From Candidatus Zixiibacteriota bacterium (GTDB lineage Bacteria > Zixibacteria > MSB-5A5 > GN15 > FEB-12), in contig JAJRSF010000041.1 in the NCBI GenBank assembly GCA_024278935.1, positions 1 through 64,000 of the forward strand: a DNA stretch of 64,000 bases. The letters run 5' to 3'. A program made the translations under genes and the position numbers. Below the pieces are notes generated by a model that saw only the letters and a program-made list of their open reading frames with translations, had not been told where the DNA came from and ran no database searches. Positions within the stretch are counted from its first letter, which is position 1. Each line of letters opens with the position of its first letter. Positions 25,439 to 33,914 of this stretch are shown here, piece by piece.

Positions 25439-27481
25439 ATGAATGACAAAATCAATAATAATAATATACTAAGTAAGATCACTCCAAAGGGAGTGGCTGG
25501 ATGGATTGGATTAGTCATCGTAATTATCCTGGCATTCTCCTTTGGGATAATGATCTCCGGAGGTTCTGATTCCTCCAATGCAACAGCACATGAACATTCT
25601 GCTGAAGCATCATCAGCACCAACAGTTTGGACATGCTCGATGCACCCTCAGATTAAACTACCAAAACCAGGGAAATGTCCAATCTGTCTTATGGATCTTA
25701 TCCCTTTAGAAACTGGTAGTGGAGAAGAATTAGATCCAAGTCAAATTCGCATATCTAAATATGCAAAAGAACTGGCACAAATACAATCAACACCTGTAAG
25801 TCGTGGTTTTGCTGAAGCTGAAATTCGTATGGTTGGTAAAATAGCGTATGATGAAAGAAAAGTTAATTACATAACTGCTTGGGTTCCGGGTAGATTAGAC
25901 CGCTTATATGCTGATTTTACTGGTATGACTGTTAACAAGGGTGATCATATGGTGTATATGTATTCACCAGAATTGTTGGCAGCTCAAGAAGAATTACTGC
26001 AAGCAAAAAAGGCGATAGTCGCATTAGGGAAAACAAAAAGCAGTATCCTCAAAGGAACAGCTGAACAGACTTTAGTAGCTTCAAGAGAAAAATTATCTCT
26101 GTATGGTCTTACAGGTACACAAATTCAAGATATAGAAAACACTGAACAAACTACAACACATTTGACTATCAATGCTCCGATTGGTGGAGTTGTTGTGCAT
26201 AAGAATGTCAAAGAAGGTATGTATGTTAAGACAGGAACGCAAATATATACAATCGTAGATTTATCAAAGCTATGGATTTATTTCGAAGCATACGAGTCTG
26301 ACCTTCCATGGTTACGATACGGGCAAACAGTTCAGTTTACATCACCATCATTTCCAGGTGAAAAATTTGATGCGACTATTAGTTTTATTGATCCTGTTGT
26401 TGACCCTCGTAAACGTACTATAAGAATTAGAGCTATTGTAGAGAATAAGAATAATCTGCTCAAACCGGATATGTTTGTCAGCGGTATTGTAAAATCAAAG
26501 ATTGATAATAATGGTAAAGTTATAGACAAAAACTTAGCTGGTAAATGGATTTCTCCTATGCATCCTGAGATTGTAAAAGATGGTCCGGGTTCATGCGATG
26601 TATGTGGTATGGCACTTGTTAAAGCAGAAGAGTTGGGTTATTCAACCAAAACAATCATGGATAAAGATGCACCACTACTAATACCTGTTACAGCTCCAAT
26701 GATTACTGGTAAACGCGCCATTGTATATGTAGAGATACCGAACGAAGAAGAACCATTGTTTGAAGGACGTGAAGTTGTCCTCGGTCCTCGTGCTGGTGAT
26801 TTTTATGTCGTGAAATCAGGACTTGCTGAAGGTGGACTTGTTGTTGTCAACGGTGCCTTTAAAATTGATAGTGAACTACAGATTCAAGCAAAACCAAGTA
26901 TGATGTCACCTGATGGTGGTGTTGCTCCTCCCGGACACAATCATGGGGATGGTGGTATGGCTTCGATGAAGCCTAAAAGTGAGAAAAAAGAAATTGTAAG
27001 TTATAAAATAAATTCAAAAGCTCTTGCTGCTTTGATACCAATGTATGATGCTTACTTTAAAATTCAGATGGCACTTGCCGATGATGATTTTGATGCGACA
27101 ACAGAAAATTATAAAACAACTTTATCCATAGTTAACAAAGTTGATATGTCATTGTTTGAGGGAGATGCTCATATGGTTTGGATGGAATTGTCAAAAGCAA
27201 TTTCGACTTCGACTGAAGAAGGAACCAAGGCAACATCAATCGCTGATTCGAGAAATGCATTCTTTACTCTTTCAAAAGCTATGATTGAACTTGAAAATAA
27301 ATTTGGTCATATTGACAGTAAAAATTATTACCTAACATATTGTCCTATGGCAAATGATAATAAAGGAGCTCACTGGCTTCAAACAGTTGATACTGTTTAC
27401 AATTCGTTTTATGGCGATATGATGCTTCGTTGTGGCGAAATTCAAAAAACATTAAATGCAAAAGATGGGGAAAAGGAATAG
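25439..27481 (+). CDS. RND periplasmic adaptor (CusB type) with two heavy-metal-binding domains and DUF3347
   Basis: The protein has 680 residues, much longer than the usual 350-450. An N-terminal membrane anchor (VIIILAFSFGIMISGG) and a His-rich linker lead to a first heavy-metal-binding motif, CSMHPQIKLPKPGKCPICLMDL. The HlyD-type barrel-sandwich hybrid and coiled coil follow. A second metal-binding motif (SPMHPEIVKDGPGSCDVCGM) is inserted near residue 370, then the membrane-proximal domain. The last 150 residues match DUF3347-type domains, with YCPMANDNKGAHW near the end. It should link the RND pump and TolC and pass captured Cu(I)/Ag(I) to the pump. Confidence 0.9.
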   Translation: MNDKINNNNILSKITPKGVAGWIGLVIVIILAFSFGIMISGGSDSSNATAHEHSAEASSAPTVWTCSMHPQIKLPKPGKCPICLMDLIPLETGSGEELDPSQIRISKYAKELAQIQSTPVSRGFAEAEIRMVGKIAYDERKVNYITAWVPGRLDRLYADFTGMTVNKGDHMVYMYSPELLAAQEELLQAKKAIVALGKTKSSILKGTAEQTLVASREKLSLYGLTGTQIQDIENTEQTTTHLTINAPIGGVVVHKNVKEGMYVKTGTQIYTIVDLSKLWIYFEAYESDLPWLRYGQTVQFTSPSFPGEKFDATISFIDPVVDPRKRTIRIRAIVENKNNLLKPDMFVSGIVKSKIDNNGKVIDKNLAGKWISPMHPEIVKDGPGSCDVCGMALVKAEELGYSTKTIMDKDAPLLIPVTAPMITGKRAIVYVEIPNEEEPLFEGREVVLGPRAGDFYVVKSGLAEGGLVVVNGAFKIDSELQIQAKPSMMSPDGGVAPPGHNHGDGGMASMKPKSEKKEIVSYKINSKALAALIPMYDAYFKIQMALADDDFDATTENYKTTLSIVNKVDMSLFEGDAHMVWMELSKAISTSTEEGTKATSIADSRNAFFTLSKAMIELENKFGHIDSKNYYLTYCPMANDNKGAHWLQTVDTVYNSFYGDMMLRCGEIQKTLNAKDGEKE

Positions 27482-27484
27482 AAT

Positions 27485-30400
27485 ATGGCTCAAAAAATTC
27501 AAATCCCTAATGGACAAAAACAATCTTTTCTCGATAAAACTATTCAATATTGTCTTGAGAATAAACTTGTTGTAATTTTAATAACTCTGATGTTTATCGG
27601 ATGGGGTGTTATGTCGGCGCCGTTCGATTGGGATATAACTTCTATTCCACGCAACCCGGTTCCTGTTGATGCAATACCTGACATTGGTGAGAACCAACAG
27701 ATTGTCTATACCGAATGGATGGGACGCTCTCCTCAAGATATCGAAGATCAAATTACATATCCTCTGACTGTTTCTCTTTTAGGTATACCGGGTATAAAAA
27801 CAATCAGATCCTATTCCAATTTTGGATTTTCATCAGTCTATATAATTTTTAATGATGATATCGAATTCTACTGGTCACGTTCGCGTGTACTTGAAAAACT
27901 AAGCTCACTTCCCTCGGGAACTCTCCCCGATGGAGTAAGCCCGGCACTTGGTCCCGATGCTACCGCATTAGGTCAAATATTCTGGTACACTTTAGAGGGT
28001 CGTGATAAAGACGGCAATCCTACAGGCGGTTGGGATTTACATGAATTAAGGGCGATTCAGGATTGGACAGTGCGATATGCTTTGCAATCTGCTACAGGCG
28101 TTTCTGAAGTTGCTTCTATTGGTGGTTTGGTGCAGGAATATCAAATTGATGTAAATCCTGATGCGATGCGTGCTAATAATATTAAACTTCAGGATGTCTT
28201 TAGATCTGTCAAAATGTCGAACGTTGATGTTGGGGCAAGAACGATTGAAATTAATAAAGCTGAATATGTTATCAGGGGGCTTGGCTTTATTGAAAGTTTA
28301 GAAGATATTGAAAACACCGTTATCACTCAATTTGATAATGTTCCAATTCGTGTGAAAGATGTTGCCACTGTTGCTTTAGGACCTACAATCCGTCGTGGTG
28401 CTTTAGATAAAGGCGGGGCAGAGGCAGTCGGAGGAGTTGTTGTTGTTCGCTATGGTGAGAACCCTCTTGCCACTATCAAAAACATAAAAAAGAAAATTGA
28501 AGAAATATCTCCCGGGCTTCCTAAAAAAACATTGGCTGACGGTAGAGAATCACAAGTTACGGTTGTACCATTTTATGATCGTACCAAATTGATAAATGAA
28601 ACACTTGGCACACTCAACACAGCTTTAGTAGATGAAATTTTAGTTACTATTATTGTTGTTATAATCATGCTCATGCATCTTCGTAGTTCTATTCTTATAT
28701 CAGGGCTTCTTCCACTAACCGTTCTCGTAGTTTTTATTGCGATGAAAGTTTTCAAAGTTGATGCTAATATTGTAGCATTATCTGGAATTGCGATTGCTAT
28801 CGGAACGATTGTAGATATGGGGGTAGTTATATGCGAGAACATAGTAAGGCATTTAGATAAAGCCCCAACTGGTGCAAATAAAATGCAAGTGATTTATATA
28901 GCAACTACTGAAGTCGGAAGTGCTGTTCTTACTGCTATCGCAACAACAGTTGTCTCCTTCTTACCAGTCTTTACCATGCAGGCAGCCGAGGGGAAATTAT
29001 TTAAGCCTCTTGCATATACGAAAACATTTGCTCTGATTGCTACGGTTATTATAGCGTTAACGATTATTCCTCCGTTTGCTCATATCTTATTTACAAAAGG
29101 GAAAAAAGTAACCAAAGGATTTAATTGGATTCCTGTTGGATTGATCTTGGCAGGTTTTGTCATGATGTTAATGACGTATTGGCTTACTGGAACAGCTCTT
29201 TTAATTGCTGCTTCTTACTTACAGTTTAAAAACCGTATCCCTACAAAGATCAATGACAAAATGCCAACCTATTTTAATTATATTATAGTTTTTGTAGTGG
29301 CATTTTTTCTCTCTGACCATTGGATGCCGTTGGGTGTACAGGCAGGATTAATTTTAAACTTTTTCTTTGTTGTTATTCTGTTAGGTTCAATTTTATTCTT
29401 TTTCCAAATGGTTATCAAAGTGTATGTACCAGTATTAAGATGGTGTCTTGAAAATAAGAAACTCTTTTTATCAATGCCAATTTTTATTGTAATCGTTGGT
29501 ATGTCTATGTGGCTTGGGTTTGATAAAATATTTGGATTCATGCCGAATTGGACGAAATCAAATGCTGTCTATTCTTCATTGAATCACTCAATGCCTGGCT
29601 TTGGTAAAGAATTTATGCCTGATTTGGATGAAGGATCTTTCTTGTATATGCCAACGACCATGCCTCATGCATCTATAGGTGAAGCTTTGTCAGTTCTACA
29701 GACACAGGATAAAGCATTTAATTCAATTCCTGAAATTGAATCTGCTGTTGGAAAACTTGGAAGAGTGGAATCACCGCTTGATCCGGCACCTATTTCTATG
29801 ATTGAAACAGTCATCAACTATAAATCGGAATACATTGTTGATAAAGTCGGTACTAAAGTTAAATTTAAATATGATGAATCAAACGACGAATTTGCCCGTG
29901 ATGAATTTGATGAGTTAATCCAAGATAATGATGGAAGGCCTTTCCGTCAATGGCGTGATAAGATAAAAACACCAAATGATATTTGGAAAGAAATTGTCAA
30001 AGCTGGTAAATTATTAGGAACTACATCAGCACCTAAATTACAACCAATCGCTGCTCGTATTGTCATGCTTCAATCAGGTATGAGAGCACCTATGGGTGTA
30101 AAAGTAAAAGGACCTGATCTTGAGACTATTGAAAAAGTCGGATATGAAATAGAAAAATTCCTGAAGGAAGTACCATCAATTGAACCATCAGCAGTTATTG
30201 CTGACAGGATTGTCGGGAAACCATATTTGGAAATTGATATTGACCGAGAAAAAATTGGACGCTATGGAATTCATATCAGACAAGTACAGGATGTTATCGA
30301 AGTTGCTATCGGTGGTAAAAAAATTACTACTACCGTAGAGGGACGTGAACGGTATCCGGTACGGGTTAGATATCAACGGGAACTCAGAAATACAATTGAA

Positions 30401-31285
30401 GACCTTGAAAGGATTCTAATCCCTACAATGGGTGGTGCTCAGATTCCATTGATTGAGTTAGCTGAGATAAAATTCGTCAGAGGACCAATGGTTATTAAAT
30501 CTGAAGATACATTCTTACTCGGCTATGTACTTTTTGACAAGAAAGAAGGTTTTGCTGAAGTTGATGTTGTCGAACAAGCTCAAAGTTATTTAAAGACAAA
30601 GATCGATAACGGAGAACTTGAAATTCCAGCTGGTGTCAGTTATGTCTTTGCGGGAAGTTATGAAAACCAGATTCGTTCTGAGAAAAGACTGCAAGTTGTA
30701 CTTCCTTTAGCATTGGTTATAATATTTTTAATTCTCTACTTCCAGTTTAAGAAAGTACCTGTTACTCTTTTGGTCTTCTCTGGAATCTTTGTGGCATGGT
30801 CGGGTGGATTTATAATGCTCTGGCTTTACGGACAAGACTGGTTCTTAAACTTCTCACTGATGGGATATGACTTCAGGGAACTGTTTAATATAAAAGAATA
30901 CAATCTATCGGTAGCTGTATGGGTAGGCTTCTTGGCACTATTTGGAATTGCGTCCGATGATGGCGTTATTATTTCTACATACTTGAACCAAGTCTTTGAA
31001 AAACGGAAACCATCAACTGTTAAAGAGATCCGTGAAGCGGTCGTGCATGCCGGTCAACGGAGAATCAGACCTGCTTTGATGACTGTCTCGACAACTATCC
31101 TTGCATTGATTCCGGTTCTTACTTCAACAGGACGAGGGTCTGACATTATGGCTCCAATGGCGATTCCATCCTTTGGAGGTATGACAGTTGTTGTTATTAC
31201 AGTATTTGTCGTACCTGTTTTGTATTGTGCTATTGAAGAGAGAAAAGTAAAAAACAGATCTGCTGAAATTACTGAGGAGTCATAG
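27485..31285 (+). CDS. Heavy-metal efflux RND pump (CusA type, long form)
   Basis: The protein has 1266 residues of the HME family of proton-driven RND pumps. Family marks include DAIPDIGENQQIV near the start, the DDGVIIST stretch in the C-terminal membrane half, and the first-half segment AIGTIVDMGVVICEN. It is about 220 residues longer than CusA or CzcA. Extra membrane segments occur around residues 545-640 (WIPVGLILAGFVMMLMTYWL and onward), and a charged insertion lies near 780-830. It begins three bases after the adaptor stop. It should export Cu(I)/Ag(I) from periplasm or cytoplasm through the TolC channel; the metal is inferred. Confidence 0.92.
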   Translation: MAQKIQIPNGQKQSFLDKTIQYCLENKLVVILITLMFIGWGVMSAPFDWDITSIPRNPVPVDAIPDIGENQQIVYTEWMGRSPQDIEDQITYPLTVSLLGIPGIKTIRSYSNFGFSSVYIIFNDDIEFYWSRSRVLEKLSSLPSGTLPDGVSPALGPDATALGQIFWYTLEGRDKDGNPTGGWDLHELRAIQDWTVRYALQSATGVSEVASIGGLVQEYQIDVNPDAMRANNIKLQDVFRSVKMSNVDVGARTIEINKAEYVIRGLGFIESLEDIENTVITQFDNVPIRVKDVATVALGPTIRRGALDKGGAEAVGGVVVVRYGENPLATIKNIKKKIEEISPGLPKKTLADGRESQVTVVPFYDRTKLINETLGTLNTALVDEILVTIIVVIIMLMHLRSSILISGLLPLTVLVVFIAMKVFKVDANIVALSGIAIAIGTIVDMGVVICENIVRHLDKAPTGANKMQVIYIATTEVGSAVLTAIATTVVSFLPVFTMQAAEGKLFKPLAYTKTFALIATVIIALTIIPPFAHILFTKGKKVTKGFNWIPVGLILAGFVMMLMTYWLTGTALLIAASYLQFKNRIPTKINDKMPTYFNYIIVFVVAFFLSDHWMPLGVQAGLILNFFFVVILLGSILFFFQMVIKVYVPVLRWCLENKKLFLSMPIFIVIVGMSMWLGFDKIFGFMPNWTKSNAVYSSLNHSMPGFGKEFMPDLDEGSFLYMPTTMPHASIGEALSVLQTQDKAFNSIPEIESAVGKLGRVESPLDPAPISMIETVINYKSEYIVDKVGTKVKFKYDESNDEFARDEFDELIQDNDGRPFRQWRDKIKTPNDIWKEIVKAGKLLGTTSAPKLQPIAARIVMLQSGMRAPMGVKVKGPDLETIEKVGYEIEKFLKEVPSIEPSAVIADRIVGKPYLEIDIDREKIGRYGIHIRQVQDVIEVAIGGKKITTTVEGRERYPVRVRYQRELRNTIEDLERILIPTMGGAQIPLIELAEIKFVRGPMVIKSEDTFLLGYVLFDKKEGFAEVDVVEQAQSYLKTKIDNGELEIPAGVSYVFAGSYENQIRSEKRLQVVLPLALVIIFLILYFQFKKVPVTLLVFSGIFVAWSGGFIMLWLYGQDWFLNFSLMGYDFRELFNIKEYNLSVAVWVGFLALFGIASDDGVIISTYLNQVFEKRKPSTVKEIREAVVHAGQRRIRPALMTVSTTILALIPVLTSTGRGSDIMAPMAIPSFGGMTVVVITVFVVPVLYCAIEERKVKNRSAEITEES

Positions 31286-32122
31286 ATGAATACGATTAAA
31301 ATAAGAATTCTGTATTTAATGTTTATTCTGAGCATACTTAGCTTTATCCCTACTACAAGTAATGCTGAAGTTACAAATAAATACTGTCCTGTTACAACCA
31401 ATGAGTTAGCAGAAGAGAAATTTTCATTAGAATATAATGGAGAAACTATATACTTCTGCTGTAACGGGTGCAAAAAAGATTTTTTAGCTGACCCCGAAAA
31501 ATATATGGCAAAACTTGTTGAGATGAAAACAACAGAAGAATCAAAACCTCATGAGCATGATAGTAGTAATGCCCATGGAGTCGCTACTCAAACCGTTGAT
31601 GATTCTCATAATAATACAACCGATGAAAGTCATGGACATGATGATGCATCAGCTCATGACCATGCTACTGATCATCAGCAATCTAGTACTTTACTTACTT
31701 TTATTGGTAAGATGCATCCATTAGTAATTCATTTTCCAATAGCGTTAGTTTTTACAGCTCTGTTATTTACCGGCTTAGCTCTGTTTTTGAAAGTGGAAAT
31801 ATTTAATACGCTTTCTATATATCTGATTTATTTTGCAGCTCTTTCGGCTGTACTGTCTGCAGTGTTAGGATTAATCGCCGGATCAAATGCTTCATATCCA
31901 TCATTTCTATTATCTTCATTTGAATGGCATCGAATTCTTGGCATAAGTTCCTCTTTAGTTACTCTTATAACTGCATATTTTGGTTATAGACAACTATCAC
32001 AACAACCAAACGGTGGAGTTACGCTCTACCGTTTGGTCCTCCTGCTTAATGCAATTCTGATAGGGATTACAGGACATCTTGGAGCGACATTGGTTTATGG
32101 TATTGATTACTTTAACTTTTAA
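31286..32122 (+). CDS. YHS/TRASH plus DUF2231 membrane protein
   Basis: The protein has 278 residues and its ATG directly follows the pump stop codon. A signal peptide precedes a YHS-type domain (KYCPVTTNELAE ... IYFCCNGCKKDF). A linker with about ten histidines follows (HGHDDASAHDHATDHQQ). The C-terminal half is DUF2231, with the typical KMHPLVIHFPIAL and four membrane segments. Fusions like this occur in copper operons of FCB bacteria. It probably binds or senses soft metal at the outer face of the inner membrane; the role of DUF2231 is unknown. Confidence 0.85.
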   Translation: MNTIKIRILYLMFILSILSFIPTTSNAEVTNKYCPVTTNELAEEKFSLEYNGETIYFCCNGCKKDFLADPEKYMAKLVEMKTTEESKPHEHDSSNAHGVATQTVDDSHNNTTDESHGHDDASAHDHATDHQQSSTLLTFIGKMHPLVIHFPIALVFTALLFTGLALFLKVEIFNTLSIYLIYFAALSAVLSAVLGLIAGSNASYPSFLLSSFEWHRILGISSSLVTLITAYFGYRQLSQQPNGGVTLYRLVLLLNAILIGITGHLGATLVYGIDYFNF

Positions 32123-32139
32123 TATTTAGGATATTTATT

Positions 32140-32682
32140 ATGAATAAATTCAAATCAATTAATTTACTGGTACTAGTTTTGATACTTGTAATTGCATTTA
32201 TTGGATGTGACGATGATCATGATGACATGATGACAAATGATGAAGTGTCATCATTTATTGTTAGTGTCTTTCCTAACGCAGGTTCAACTGCTATTTCAAC
32301 TGACACAACAATGTCAATAAAGTTTTCCCAATCAATGGATACAACTTCGTTCATGGATAATTTTCACTTCTCAGGAGGTGATGAAATGCATGACTGGATG
32401 GACTCTTTAAGCCACCACACAGGAGGAATGGGTGGAATGGGGATGGTTGATATGGAGCATATGATGAACATGATGGACTCCATCAAAATCTCAGGAGTTT
32501 TTCATTGGAACAACAATTTTGACAGCTGTGAATTTATTCCAGATTCAACTATGATGTCAAACAGAGACTATATGATGTTTATGGATGAAAACAATATGAT
32601 GAGTCACGATAGTAGTATGATGGGAATGAACATGAATCATAGTGATGATGGCTTTCATCAAAATCATTTTACAACAGAGTAA
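32140..32682 (+). CDS. Met/His-rich lipoprotein with bacterial Ig-like (SbsA/Big_5) domain
   Basis: The protein has 180 residues. A lipobox (AFIGC) is followed by an acidic and Met-rich start (DDDHDDMM). An Ig-like segment (VFPNAGSTAISTDTTMSIKF) then runs into a stretch extremely rich in Met, His and Asp, for example GGMGGMGMVDMEHMMNMMDS and MMSHDSSMMGMNMNHSDDG. Such Met clusters bind Cu(I)/Ag(I) in other proteins. It ends the operon, followed by a strong terminator. A surface or periplasmic copper sponge is the natural inference. I do not know a named family for the Met-rich part. Confidence 0.8.
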   Translation: MNKFKSINLLVLVLILVIAFIGCDDDHDDMMTNDEVSSFIVSVFPNAGSTAISTDTTMSIKFSQSMDTTSFMDNFHFSGGDEMHDWMDSLSHHTGGMGGMGMVDMEHMMNMMDSIKISGVFHWNNNFDSCEFIPDSTMMSNRDYMMFMDENNMMSHDSSMMGMNMNHSDDGFHQNHFTTE

Positions 32683-32714
32683 AAAATTTTCATACCACCC
32701 TCTGCTTTACCCTC

Positions 32715-32745
32715 AAAGCGTCCTTTATTTTAAGGACGCTTTTTT
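32715..32745 (+). terminator. Rho-independent terminator of the Cus-type operon
   Basis: AAAGCGTCCTT and AAGGACGCTTT form an 11-bp perfect stem with a six-base loop, running directly into a T tract. It closes the six-gene operon that starts at 23532. Confidence 0.92.
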
Positions 32746-32776
32746 AATAGAGAATTTTATACAATTCTCTTTAAAT

Positions 32777-32791
32777 TTGAAGAATATTCAA
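32777..32791 (+). promoter_or_regulatory. Upstream activator site shared with the Cus-type promoter
   Basis: TTGAAGAATATTCAA is an inverted repeat (TTGAA-N5-TTCAA). Together with the following ACGAT it nearly repeats the sequence at 23402-23421. It lies about 90 bp before the -24 box, a normal enhancer distance. Confidence 0.65.
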
Positions 32792-32880
32792 CGATAAATA
32801 ATCGTATTAGTTTACGAACTCCCATGCACAATCCTCGTAACCTGTAGTGCGATAATCTTATAGGAAGTAAATAGTTGTTG

Positions 32881-32896
32881 TGGCATGCGATATGCT
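32881..32896 (+). promoter_or_regulatory. Sigma54 (-24/-12) promoter of the sorting-domain/ECF/pseudokinase operon
   Basis: TGGCATG, then four bases, then ATGCT. The GG to GC spacing is exactly that of the -24/-12 consensus, and this match is better than the one at 23481. The start codon at 32933 is about 37 bp beyond the -12 element. Confidence 0.75.
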
Positions 32897-32932
32897 TTCT
32901 AATGTTGTGAAAATAAGAAAGTGAGGTCAAAG

Positions 32933-33367
32933 ATGAAAAATTTAATTATAATTTTAGTAACTTTGTTTCTCGGTGTAAACGTCTTCGGTAAAGAAATAGT
33001 TAAAGAAACAACAAGTAAGTTAAATGATAACATAAGTTCATTAGAAAAAGAGAATACCTTTTTATCTATTGAAGATTCATCTATACCCAAATATTTCCAA
33101 GTGCGACAAAATTATCCAAATCCCTTCAACGCTACTACTACAATTGAATATGATTCGTTTGAACGAGCAAACACATCAATAAAAATTTATAACACTATTG
33201 GTGAATTAATTATCACATTAGAAAATTCTATTAAAGAAGCGGGAAGTTATCGGATTGAATGGGATGGAAGAAACTCTACAAGAAATGTTGTCGCATCAGG
33301 TCTTTACTTTTATGTGGTAGTCGCAAACGATTACTATTCAATTAAAAAGATGATACTATTAAAATAA
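32933..33367 (+). CDS. Small secreted protein consisting almost only of a type IX sorting domain
   Basis: ATG 32933 (AGTGAGG upstream) is preferred over GTG 32921, giving 144 residues. A signal peptide ends NVFG, then comes a short charged linker of about 40 residues. The rest is a complete type IX C-terminal sorting domain (VRQNYPNPFNATTTIEY ... SGLYFY ... KKMILLK). There is no room for a cargo domain. It heads an operon with an ECF sigma factor and a pseudokinase, under a sigma54 promoter. It might report on, or compete for, the secretion and attachment machinery; this is inference. Confidence 0.85.
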   Translation: MKNLIIILVTLFLGVNVFGKEIVKETTSKLNDNISSLEKENTFLSIEDSSIPKYFQVRQNYPNPFNATTTIEYDSFERANTSIKIYNTIGELIITLENSIKEAGSYRIEWDGRNSTRNVVASGLYFYVVVANDYYSIKKMILLK

Positions 33368-33377
33368 GTTGGTAAAA

Positions 33378-33896
33378 ATGAATAATGTTACAGCAGACAT
33401 ATCATTAAAAAATCAATTTCCAATACATTATAATGATCTTTTGACATATGCTTTTAGGTTAATTAAAAATAAAGATGATGCTCAAGATCTTGTTCAAGAG
33501 ACTTATTGTAAAGCATATTCGAATATAGATAAGTTCACTATAGGGACAAATGCCAGGGCTTGGTTATATAGAATATTGTATAATCAATTTTGTAATCAGC
33601 GTAGAAAAAAGTCAATTGTATGGGAACACAGTATAAAATATAGTACTAAAAATTGTACCGTAGAACAAAATATCATATCCGAAGTTGAAATTATCGATTC
33701 AATGAATAATTTAGATGAGAAGTATAAAATTATTTCAATCTTATTTTTTACAAAAGAATTTTCTTATAACGAAATAAAAAAAGTGACAGATTTAAAACTT
33801 GGTACTGTTAAATCAAGAATATATAGAAGTCGACAAATTTTAAAAGATGAAATATCTCTAATAAAAAGAAATAGATTATTATTGAAAGCTGTTTAA
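33378..33896 (+). CDS. ECF-type RNA polymerase sigma factor
   Basis: The protein has 172 residues from ATG 33378 (a TTG at 33369 is an alternative; ribosome-binding site weak, so coupling to the upstream gene is likely). Region 2 has DLLTYAFRLIKNKDDAQDLVQETYCKAY and region 4 the YNEIKKVTDLKLGTVKSRIYRSR helix-turn-helix. No classical anti-sigma factor gene follows. The next gene is instead a membrane pseudokinase, which may take that role. Target promoters are unknown. Confidence 0.9.
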   Translation: MNNVTADISLKNQFPIHYNDLLTYAFRLIKNKDDAQDLVQETYCKAYSNIDKFTIGTNARAWLYRILYNQFCNQRRKKSIVWEHSIKYSTKNCTVEQNIISEVEIIDSMNNLDEKYKIISILFFTKEFSYNEIKKVTDLKLGTVKSRIYRSRQILKDEISLIKRNRLLLKAV

Positions 33897-33914
33897 AAAA
33901 ACAAAAGGTTAAAG

